Shown here one piece after another: positions 1-6,014 of a DNA stretch of 6,571 nucleotides. Both the position numbers and the translations under genes were made by a program. The DNA is taken from contig JANYGM010000193.1 of the NCBI GenBank assembly GCA_025362415.1, positions 1 to 6,571 of the forward strand, given 5' to 3'. Source of the DNA: a bacterium. GTDB lineage: Bacteria > Bacteroidota > Bacteroidia > Cytophagales > Thermonemataceae. A model generated the notes under the pieces. The model worked only from the letters and a program-made list of their open reading frames with translations. It did no database searches and was not told the DNA's origin. Positions within the stretch are counted from its first letter, which is position 1. Each line of letters begins with the position of its first letter.

Positions 1-1
1 C

Positions 2-3000
2 TTAACTGATAATCACGTTAAGAAAATTTTTGAAGATAATAAATATAATATGTGGTTTGTTACGCAAAATGGTGCAAGCAAATATAATGGCAAAGTTTTT
101 AAAAATTATACAAAGAAACAAGGTTTTCCTGATGGTGAAAGCTTTCAATATTACCAAGAAGCTAACGGTAAAATATGGATTTTTGCTAAAAGAGAGCAAG
201 GAAGTAGTAAAATTGTTTATTCTACAGACCACGAAAATTTTATAGATTTTAGCTCGCAATATCTTCCGCTTACTCAAAATAACTTTGTAGAAGGTATTTT
301 AGGCACTTCCTCCAATGGTTTGCTTATTTCTACAAGCAAACTTTTATATGAATATAATGGAGACGACCTTGCCATTTCTCCTATTCAAAACCTCCCAGAA
401 TTTGTAGGCAAAAATATCAAACCTGTTTTAGAAGACTCTCAAAAACGTATTTGGTTGCTTGTAACAGATAAAAATAATTCAACAAAAATTTATATTTATC
501 AACGTGGGGCAGCTGTGGCATTTGATGTGCCAAATAATGATAATACCATTAATAGTGGCGGTAAAAATATCAATCTTGCAAATTTTACAACTATTTATGA
601 GGATAGTAGCCAAAATTTTTGGATTTCTGTGGAGGGATATGGTGTTTTGAAGTATGACCAAAAAGAATTTAGGAGTTTTCGTAAGGCAAACGGTGTTCCT
701 AATGATTATGTAACAACTATTTTTGAGGATAAAGATAAAAATATTTGGTTTGGAACGTCTGGCTCAGGGCTTGTAGAATATATTGGGGATAAGTTTGTTA
801 GTTTCAATAGAGTTGATGGGTTTAATTCTAATTTTGTTTGGTCTATTTATCAAGATGAGCAATACAAATATTGGTTTGGAACTGGTAGTGAGGCTTTTGT
901 AGGGGGACTTTGTAGCTATGATGGCAATACTGTAACAGATAATTTGAAAAATAATACTACATATTTAAAACGAGTAAAAAAAATACATAGTTTAGGGCAA
1001 GGAAGACTACTTTTGGGAACACTCAAAGGGCTTTTTGAATGGAATAATGGTGTTTTAAGAAATGTAGATGAACAATACAACTTGCCAAGTGGGGTAGTTA
1101 TCAATAGTTTTCAGGAAACGCAAAAAGGGCATTTTTGGTTTGCTACGCAAGGAGAAGGGGTCATACGCATTACGCCACAAGGAAAAGAAGTATTTACAGT
1201 TCGTAACAAAAATATTATCAGTAATCTGATAAAATTTATTTTGGAGGATAGCAAGGGGCGTGTCTGGATTTGTACGCAATATGGTATTAGTTGTCTAGCA
1301 AATGGTAAAATTACTAATTATACCACACAAAATAGCAAACTTTGCAATGATAATGTGGTGCAGGCAATAGAAGACCACGCAGGAAATATCTGGTTTGCTA
1401 CTTTTGGGGGGTTGGCACGCTTTAATGATAATGATTTTACGACTTTCGTAACAGCACGAGAGCGCAAAACTGAAACTCAAAAAGCTAGCCACATCAATTA
1501 TATCAAAGAAATTTCTTCAAATACCATTTATTCTATTCTTTTAGATAAGAGAAAAAATATTTGGTTGGGTACACAACGAGGTATTGATTGCATTAGTTTG
1601 AGTGCAAAAGGAGAAGTTACTGGCGTAAGAAGTTTTGGGCAAACTGATGGTTTTTCAGGGTCAGAAAACAATACAAATGCGTCTTATGAAGACAAAATGG
1701 GTAATTTGTGGTTTGGAACTATCAACGGTGTGGTACGTTATGCCCCTAATTTGGAAAAGCCCATTAACCTTAGTCCGCCTATTTATCTCACAAAAGTAAG
1801 GTTGTTTTTTAAGGATATTAAATGGACTGAAAGCCCTATGAATGAATATAATTCTGGCGTGGCAGACTGGAATTATGTACCTCAAAACCTTGTTTTGCCC
1901 TATAATCAAAATAATATTTCTTTTAATTTTGAGGCATTTGATTATCAAACTGCTGGCAAAATATTATATCAATGGAAATTAGAGGGACTTGATGAAAACC
2001 TTTCGCCACCTAGCACTAGCTCACAAGCAGATTATACCAATTTGAGTGCAGGACATTACCAATTTAAGGTTTATATCAATATCAATGGGGAACTTTCTAA
2101 CTCATATTTGATTTATCCTTTTGAGATAGAAGCCCCTTTTTGGCGTACCAATCTATTTTATATAAGTGCTATACTTGTAATAGGAGTAATAATTTATATT
2201 CTTATTTATTGGCGTATTAGAAGTATTGAAAGGCAAAAAGAAGAATTGCAAAGGAGAATAAATGAGGCGCAAGCAGAACTTCAAATGCAAAATAAAGAAC
2301 TTTTAAATCAGCAAGATAAAATTGCCACACAAAATAAGAATCTTGCAGAACTAAATAGCACAAAAGACCGCTTTTTTTCTATTCTTGCACACGACATAAA
2401 AGGACCTCTCAACTCCTTAACTGCATTTTTGAGCATTATGACCAATCATTTGGACGATATGACCAAAGATGATATTCTGTTTATGAGTGGTAGCTTGAAT
2501 AAATCTGTCAAAAATTTGTATAGTTTGCTTGAAAACGTTCTTTCGTGGTCTCGCTCACAAATGGGCGTGATAGAATTTAAAAATACTAATATCTCTCTAA
2601 GAGAACTTTTGGTAAATAATATGCAATTATTGGATATTACAGCTAAAAATAAAGATATTGAGCTAACTATGGAGGTAAAAAAAGATATTTTGGTGCGTGC
2701 TGACATCAATTCTATCAATACCGTAATCCGTAATCTTATCTCAAATGCACTTAAATTTACACCTGCGAAAGGAAAAGTAAAACTCTTGGCAAAAATTATA
2801 GAAAACTTTGCAGAAATTGCCGTTTGTGATACAGGGCTAGGTATTTCGCAAGCAGTACAAGACCGTATTTTCCACATAGACAAACGTATTAGTACCAAAG
2901 GAACAGAAAACGAAACAGGAACAGGGTTGGGGCTGATTTTGTGCAAAGAATTTATAGAAAAAAATGGTGGAACTATTCGCATAGAAAGTGAGGAAGGAAA

Positions 3001-3160
3001 GGGCAGCAATTTTATTTTTACTATTCCGCTTGCCCAGCCAAAAAAAATATTGTCAAAAACAAAAATACAAGCACAAACAGAAATTACTGATAATATTGAG
3101 GTTGATAATAGTCTTGAAAACACGAAAAAAACAACAGAAACTGAAAATTTAATTCCTTGA
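2..3160 (+). CDS. Beta-propeller sensor histidine kinase, 5' partial
   Basis: This is a membrane-bound two-component sensor kinase that would autophosphorylate on histidine in response to a signal sensed outside the cytoplasmic membrane. The frame is open from base 2, and the residues before the Met at 50 already fit a propeller blade (LTDNHVKKIFEDN), so that Met is internal and the true start lies upstream. Reg_prop blades recur about every 42-43 residues, with W-[FIL]-x-T motifs near 50, 743, 869, 1133, 1262, 1388, 1559 and 1706 and weaker ones near 175, 449 and 617. A Y_Y_Y domain follows (about 1895-2150), then one transmembrane helix (about 2153-2212), a Gln/Glu-rich coiled coil (to about 2370), a HisKA H-box AHDIKGP with the phospho-acceptor His at 2390-2392, and HATPase_c boxes: N (NLISNALKFTP, about 2732), G1 (DTGLGIS, about 2828) and G2 (GTGLGL, about 2918). 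A charged Lys/Thr/Glu/Asn tail of about 40 residues ends the protein. Unlike classical hybrid HTCS regulators, it has no receiver or AraC domain, so it needs a separate response regulator, which is not in the window. The ligand is unknown. Confidence 0.93.
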   Translation, partial: LTDNHVKKIFEDNKYNMWFVTQNGASKYNGKVFKNYTKKQGFPDGESFQYYQEANGKIWIFAKREQGSSKIVYSTDHENFIDFSSQYLPLTQNNFVEGILGTSSNGLLISTSKLLYEYNGDDLAISPIQNLPEFVGKNIKPVLEDSQKRIWLLVTDKNNSTKIYIYQRGAAVAFDVPNNDNTINSGGKNINLANFTTIYEDSSQNFWISVEGYGVLKYDQKEFRSFRKANGVPNDYVTTIFEDKDKNIWFGTSGSGLVEYIGDKFVSFNRVDGFNSNFVWSIYQDEQYKYWFGTGSEAFVGGLCSYDGNTVTDNLKNNTTYLKRVKKIHSLGQGRLLLGTLKGLFEWNNGVLRNVDEQYNLPSGVVINSFQETQKGHFWFATQGEGVIRITPQGKEVFTVRNKNIISNLIKFILEDSKGRVWICTQYGISCLANGKITNYTTQNSKLCNDNVVQAIEDHAGNIWFATFGGLARFNDNDFTTFVTARERKTETQKASHINYIKEISSNTIYSILLDKRKNIWLGTQRGIDCISLSAKGEVTGVRSFGQTDGFSGSENNTNASYEDKMGNLWFGTINGVVRYAPNLEKPINLSPPIYLTKVRLFFKDIKWTESPMNEYNSGVADWNYVPQNLVLPYNQNNISFNFEAFDYQTAGKILYQWKLEGLDENLSPPSTSSQADYTNLSAGHYQFKVYININGELSNSYLIYPFEIEAPFWRTNLFYISAILVIGVIIYILIYWRIRSIERQKEELQRRINEAQAELQMQNKELLNQQDKIATQNKNLAELNSTKDRFFSILAHDIKGPLNSLTAFLSIMTNHLDDMTKDDILFMSGSLNKSVKNLYSLLENVLSWSRSQMGVIEFKNTNISLRELLVNNMQLLDITAKNKDIELTMEVKKDILVRADINSINTVIRNLISNALKFTPAKGKVKLLAKIIENFAEIAVCDTGLGISQAVQDRIFHIDKRISTKGTENETGTGLGLILCKEFIEKNGGTIRIESEEGKGSNFIFTIPLAQPKKILSKTKIQAQTEITDNIEVDNSLENTKKTTETENLIP

Positions 3161-3226
3161 TAATCAATATTTTTTACATTTTTTATTAAAAAAATAGAAA
3201 AATATTTAAAAAAAAGTAATGAAAAA

Positions 3227-3258
3227 TTTGCAAGTTAAATAAAAATAGCGTACCTTTG
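3227..3258 (+). promoter_or_regulatory. Bacteroidota-type promoter of tRNA-Asn
   Basis: TTTG at 3227-3230 and TACCTTTG at 3251-3258 are separated by 20 bases, a full match to the Bacteroidota primary sigma consensus (-33 TTTG, -7 TAnnTTTG). Transcription should start around 3264-3266, giving a leader of roughly 70 bases before the mature tRNA. No clear terminator separates this promoter from the kinase gene; the stretch 3161-3226 is only A/T-rich sequence. Confidence 0.75.
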
Positions 3259-3333
3259 TATCACTTTAAAACGGTATAGGTCTAAACAGTGTTTAAATCT
3301 ACTAAAAAACCTAAAAGTAAAGTCATACCAGAT

Positions 3334-3407
3334 TCCTTTCTAGCTCAGCTGGTTAGAGCACTTGACTGTTAATCAGGGGGTCCTTGGTTCGAGCCCAAGG
3401 AAAGGAG
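3334..3407 (+). tRNA. tRNA-Asn (anticodon GTT)
   Basis: The full cloverleaf can be drawn. Acceptor stem TCCTTTC (3334-3340) pairs with GAAAGGA (3400-3406), and the discriminator is G3407. The D arm is GCTC/GAGC. The anticodon stem CTTGA/TCAGG (3361-3365, 3373-3377) has one T-G pair and encloses loop CTGTTAA with anticodon GTT at 3368-3370. The variable loop GGGTC has five bases, and the T arm CTTGG/CCAAG encloses TTCGAGC. The 3' CCA is not encoded (the next bases are CAA), so it must be added by nucleotidyltransferase. It reads the asparagine codons AAC and AAT. It sits alone, with its own promoter and terminator. Confidence 0.97.
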
Positions 3408-3408
3408 C

Positions 3409-3441
3409 AAAAGCACTTACAAATAATATGTAAGTGCTTTT
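3409..3441 (+). terminator. Rho-independent terminator of tRNA-Asn
   Basis: AAAAGCACTTAC (3409-3420) is the exact reverse complement of GTAAGTGCTTTT (3430-3441). The two enclose a nine-base A/T loop and are followed directly by more T residues. The structure starts two bases after the tRNA discriminator base, so it should end the tRNA transcript and insulate the next gene. Confidence 0.88.
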
Positions 3442-3491
3442 TTTGTTATAATGACCAAAGCATTTGATTTTTTATTTGCTGTCATTTTTAC

Positions 3492-3499
3492 TATTTTTG
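3492..3499 (+). promoter_or_regulatory. Possible -7 element for the osmC-like gene
   Basis: TATTTTTG fits TAnnTTTG and lies 37 bases before the ATG at 3537, a plausible distance. The upstream TTTG candidates (3463-3466 and 3475-3478) are 25 and 13 bases away, outside the usual range of about 17-23. The -33 half is therefore unconvincing, and in DNA this T-rich a chance match is possible. Confidence 0.4.
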
Positions 3500-3536
3500 T
3501 ATTCCATTCACAATTTAAAATTCATAATTAAAGAAA

Positions 3537-3974
3537 ATGGCAACTATTCAAAGTAATTACGAGGGTGTTTTACGCACAAAAGCAATACATTTGCAATCAA
3601 AAACGGTTATTTTTACTGATGCACCTACTGACAACAACGGCAAAGGAGAAGCATTTTCTCCCACAGACCTCGTTGCGGCAGCGTTAGGGAACTGTATGAT
3701 GACTATTATGGGGATTTTTGCATCAAAAAATAATATTTCTCTTGAAAATTCAGAAGATAATCAGAATGAAAAAATAAGCTACGAAACTACTAAAATAATG
3801 TCTGCAGACCTTCCAAGACGTATTATTGAGATTAAAATAGATTTTAAATTTCCTAAAATCTTTAATATTAGTCCCGAAAATCAACAAAAACTAATAAATG
3901 CAGCTCATACTTGCCCTGTGGCACTTAGCTTGCATCCAGATATTAAACAAAATGTTAGTTTTTCGTTTGAGTAA
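3537..3974 (+). CDS. OsmC/Ohr family peroxide-reductase-like protein
   Basis: This cytoplasmic protein of 145 residues has the usual length for the OsmC/Ohr family, whose studied members reduce organic hydroperoxides with a pair of reactive cysteines. Both family signatures are present. SPTDLVAAALGNCMMT carries Cys53 at the start of the central helix, and HTCPVALSLHPD carries Cys126 followed by Pro-Val and a conserved His-Pro. The N-terminal beta strands (about residues 4-28) and the middle strand segment with IEIKIDFKFP (about 97-106) fit the fold. The sequence resembles the YhfA-like branch (LxxCMxTIMGI) more than classical Ohr, so the true substrate is uncertain. The start ATG at 3537 follows A-rich AATTAAAGAAA, with no Shine-Dalgarno, as is normal in this phylum. 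It stands alone between the tRNA terminator and the hairpin at 4066-4103. Family assignment is firm; peroxidase activity is inferred. Confidence 0.92.
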   Translation: MATIQSNYEGVLRTKAIHLQSKTVIFTDAPTDNNGKGEAFSPTDLVAAALGNCMMTIMGIFASKNNISLENSEDNQNEKISYETTKIMSADLPRRIIEIKIDFKFPKIFNISPENQQKLINAAHTCPVALSLHPDIKQNVSFSFE

Positions 3975-3994
3975 ACTTTTTTGTTTATTTTTAA

Positions 3995-4042
3995 CACTAA
4001 GAACACCAAGCAAGGCACAAGTAGGCACTAAGAAATACAAAG
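3995..4042. repeat. Degenerate CACTAAG-type short tandem motif
   Basis: Between osmC and the hairpin, the motif CAC(T/C)AAG or a near variant recurs at 3995-4001, 4004-4010, 4016-4021 (CACAAG), 4026-4032 and 4036-4042 (TACAAAG), spaced 9-12 bases apart. There is no credible reading frame here. It looks like a decayed member of a short intergenic repeat. The role is unknown, and the copies are too diverged to exclude coincidence. Confidence 0.45.
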
Positions 4043-4065
4043 TTTACCATATTTTAATAAAAAAT

Positions 4066-4103
4066 ACTAAAAAAGTTACGTAAATTTGCGTAACTTTTTT
4101 AGT
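4066..4103 (+). terminator. Hairpin terminator after osmC, possibly bidirectional
   Basis: ACTAAAAAAGTTACG (4066-4080) is the exact reverse complement of CGTAACTTTTTTAGT (4089-4103), with an eight-base loop. The stem contains a run of six T on the 3' side and six A on the 5' side, so it could work as a terminator on either strand. It lies about 90 bases after the osmC stop and 37 bases before the mqo start. Its loop also reads as a promoter -7 element. Confidence 0.7.
4081..4088 (+). promoter_or_regulatory. Possible mqo -7 promoter element in hairpin loop
   Basis: The loop of the hairpin is TAAATTTG, a full match to TAnnTTTG. It is the only full match between osmC and mqo, and a start site around 4094-4096 would give a 5' UTR of about 45 bases. 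The -33 region has no TTTG at the right distance (the nearest is TTTA at 4053-4056, 24 bases away), so this is a candidate only. Confidence 0.45.
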
Positions 4104-4140
4104 TAAAAATCTCTAACAATTTCCTATAAACCCTCTCAAA

Positions 4141-5682
4141 ATGAACGAAGAAGAAAATAAAAACGACTATAACGAAGTCATTAACGACACTTTTGATGTT
4201 GTCCTTGTGGGCGCAGGTATGATGAGCGCAACGCTTGGCGTGATGCTCAAACAAGTGATGCCAGATGCTAAAATTGCCATTTTTGAGCGTATGGAAGATG
4301 TCGCAATGGAAAGTTCTGATGCGTGGAATAACGCTGGGACTGGGCATTCTGCTTTTTGTGAACTAAATTATACTCCTCAAAATGAGGCAGGCGACATTGA
4401 TATAAGCAAAGCCCTCAAAATTGCGTCCTCTTTTGAGATTTCTAAGGAGTTTTGGGCATATTTGTTAGAAAGAAAATACATCAAAAATCCTCGTAATTTC
4501 CTTAATAAAACTCCTCATATTAGCTTTGTTTGGGGTGAAGAAAATGTAGCTTTTCTAAAAAAACGCTACCAAATGCTTACAGAAAATGCGCTTTTTGAAG
4601 GTATGGAGTATTCTGAAGACATCAAAACTTTGACAGAATGGATGCCCCTCGTAATGGAAAAACGTAATCCTAACGAGAAAGTAGCTGCTACCAAAATGGA
4701 TATTGGTACAGACATCAATTTTGGCGCATTGGCAAGAGAAATGTTTGCATATTTGGATAGACAAGAAGATACTTCTTTATTTTTGAGCCACGAAATTAGA
4801 GATTTGGAGAAAATAGATAAAAAAGACGAAAATGGAGAAAAACAGTCTTATTGGAAACTCCGTATCAAGGACTTAAAACATGATTCTAAGGAATTTGTTT
4901 ATGGTAAATTTGTGTTTGTAGGTGCTGGTGGTGGTGCTTTTCCGCTTTTGGACAAATCTGATATTCCAGAAGGAACAGGTTTTGGTGGTTTTCCTATTAG
5001 TGGGCAGTGGCTCAAATGCAATAATGAAGCAGTGATTGCTAAACACGCTTCAAAAGTTTATGGAAAGGCTAGTGTAGGTGCGCCACCTATGTCTGTGCCA
5101 CACTTGGATACACGTATGATAAACGGCAAAAAAGAGCTTTTATTTGGTCCTTACGCAGGTTTTTCTACAAAATTCCTAAAAAATGGTTCTTATTTTGATT
5201 TGCCTTTTTCTGTTGATTTTGGTAATATGTTTCCTATGTTGTCGGCTGGTTTCCGCAATTTGCCACTCACAAAATATTTAGTAGAACAGGTTACGCAATC
5301 TATGGAAGATAGAATGCAGGCACTAAGAGAGTATTTTCCTGATGCAAAAACAGAAGATTGGGAACTTGTGGTGGCGGGTCAGCGTGTGCAAATTATTAAA
5401 AAAGATGACAAAGAAGGTGGCAAATTAGAGTTTGGAACAGAAATTGTGTCGTCTGCTGATAGTTCGTTTGCAGCACTTTTGGGTGCATCTCCTGGTGCAA
5501 GTACGGCAGTAACCATTATGCTGGATTTGATGAAAAAATGTTTTAAAGAAGAACTAAACACAGATGCTTGGCAAACCACATTAAAATATATGTTACCTTC
5601 TTATGGTAATTCTTTGATAACAGATGCAGCACTTTGTAAGAAAGTGCGTGCAAAAACAAATAAAGTGCTTTTTGGAGAGTAA
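4141..5682 (+). CDS. mqo: Malate:quinone oxidoreductase
   Basis: Mqo is an FAD-dependent peripheral membrane enzyme that oxidises (S)-malate to oxaloacetate and passes electrons straight to the quinone pool (EC 1.1.5.4). It joins the TCA cycle to the respiratory chain without NAD. At 513 residues it is close to the family's usual length of about 490-500, with a short acidic, Asn-rich N-terminal extension (about residues 1-17). The FAD Rossmann motif GAGMMSA is at residues 24-30, with the ribose-binding acid in FER (residue 49). The family block WNNAGTGHSAFCELNYTP spans 62-79. Further blocks are GAGGGAFPLL (261-270), GFGGFPISGQW (280-290), VAGQRVQIIKK (411-421) and the C-terminal FAD-binding GASPGASTAV (448-457). 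ATG at 4141 is the natural start: it is 37 bases after the hairpin and preceded by CTCAAA, with no Shine-Dalgarno. It appears to be transcribed alone. Confidence 0.96.
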   Translation: MNEEENKNDYNEVINDTFDVVLVGAGMMSATLGVMLKQVMPDAKIAIFERMEDVAMESSDAWNNAGTGHSAFCELNYTPQNEAGDIDISKALKIASSFEISKEFWAYLLERKYIKNPRNFLNKTPHISFVWGEENVAFLKKRYQMLTENALFEGMEYSEDIKTLTEWMPLVMEKRNPNEKVAATKMDIGTDINFGALAREMFAYLDRQEDTSLFLSHEIRDLEKIDKKDENGEKQSYWKLRIKDLKHDSKEFVYGKFVFVGAGGGAFPLLDKSDIPEGTGFGGFPISGQWLKCNNEAVIAKHASKVYGKASVGAPPMSVPHLDTRMINGKKELLFGPYAGFSTKFLKNGSYFDLPFSVDFGNMFPMLSAGFRNLPLTKYLVEQVTQSMEDRMQALREYFPDAKTEDWELVVAGQRVQIIKKDDKEGGKLEFGTEIVSSADSSFAALLGASPGASTAVTIMLDLMKKCFKEELNTDAWQTTLKYMLPSYGNSLITDAALCKKVRAKTNKVLFGE

Positions 5683-5697
5683 TAAAGTATAAAAATC

Positions 5698-5873
5698 TGT
5701 AACTGTTTAGGTTGTAAATAATGTATTGTAGATACGTCACCGCAGTGCGTATCCACGTAGAGCAATGTATTTATGCCACGCTAATTATTATGCTTTTGTT
5801 TACTTTCGTGTTGTTCTACGTGGATACGCAAGCGGAACGCTGCGGTGCGTATCTACAAACCTAAACAGTTACA
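5698..5873. repeat. Large imperfect inverted repeat with nested hairpins
   Basis: Two arms (5698-5765 and 5811-5873) pair in four blocks: 5698-5712 with 5859-5873 (15 bp), 5726-5736 with 5848-5858 (11 bp), 5738-5745 with 5840-5847 (8 bp) and 5746-5761 with 5815-5830 (16 bp), plus CAA/TTG at the inner end. The loop is 45 bases. The left arm carries 13 extra bases (5713-5725) and one extra T (5737) and lacks nine bases present in the right arm (5831-5839). Each arm holds its own hairpin of the GATACG...CGTATC type. The cores are much richer in G and C than the flanks. No transposase or credible coding frame is present. It resembles a MITE or a head-to-head pair of REP-like units; which one cannot be told from a single copy. 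Confidence 0.85.
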
Positions 5874-5881
5874 ATTTTTTT
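5858..5881 (+). terminator. Possible mqo terminator (outer repeat arm plus T tract)
   Basis: The right outer arm of the inverted repeat (to 5873) is followed by seven T residues at 5875-5881. Paired with 5698-5712, it would form a stable stem followed by U in the mqo transcript. The stem starts only 16 bases after the mqo stop. The very large loop makes this unlike a textbook intrinsic terminator. Confidence 0.4.
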
Positions 5882-5919
5882 ATTTCGTTACCACTACTTT
5901 TTTTACCATTGTTTGTGTG

Positions 5920-5952
5920 CTTGTACGTATATGTACGAGATAAATACCTTGT
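5920..5952 (+). promoter_or_regulatory. Candidate operator and promoter for TolC-like gene
   Basis: CTTGTACGTATATGTACGAG at 5920-5939 is an imperfect dyad in which eight of ten half-site positions are symmetric. TTG within it (5921-5923) lies 21 bases before TACCTTGT (5945-5952), a partial match to TAnnTTTG. A repressor dimer bound here would cover the -33 region. The remainder, 5953-6014, shows no other signal and would be a leader of about 60 bases. Both the promoter and the operator are inferences. Confidence 0.35.
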
Positions 5953-6014
5953 GGTTGCCCTGTAAGAAATATAGCCTCCTCTTTATAGTATAAACAACAA
6001 AATATTTAAAACCT

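Noticed and set aside
50..52. ATG at 50 as the kinase start
   Set aside because: The frame continues to the window edge with residues that fit a propeller blade, and no signal peptide follows this Met, so it is an internal methionine.
2446..3123. 225-codon open frame on the minus strand
   Set aside because: It lies fully antisense to the HisKA/HATPase_c region, which has clear motifs. Its translation is Ser/Ile/Phe-rich with no domain, as expected from the complement of an AT-rich gene.
3161..3226. A/T-rich T-run and A-run after the kinase (ATTTTTT at 3178, AAAAAAAT at 3188) as a terminator
   Set aside because: The stem is A-T only with a three-base loop and no G-C pairs. It is too weak to call in sequence of this composition.
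3334..3441. tRNA-Asn as an integration site for a mobile element
   Set aside because: There is no integrase gene and no repeated tRNA 3' end within the window; the terminator follows the tRNA directly.
3898..4083. 61-codon + strand frame overlapping the osmC end
   Set aside because: It is an out-of-frame shadow of the osmC 3' end running into non-coding repeat DNA and ending within the hairpin.
5765..5965. 66-codon + strand frame in the mqo to tolC gap
   Set aside because: Most of it is translated from the inverted repeat loop, right arm and T tract; the protein is low-complexity Leu/Phe/Tyr with no recognisable start context.
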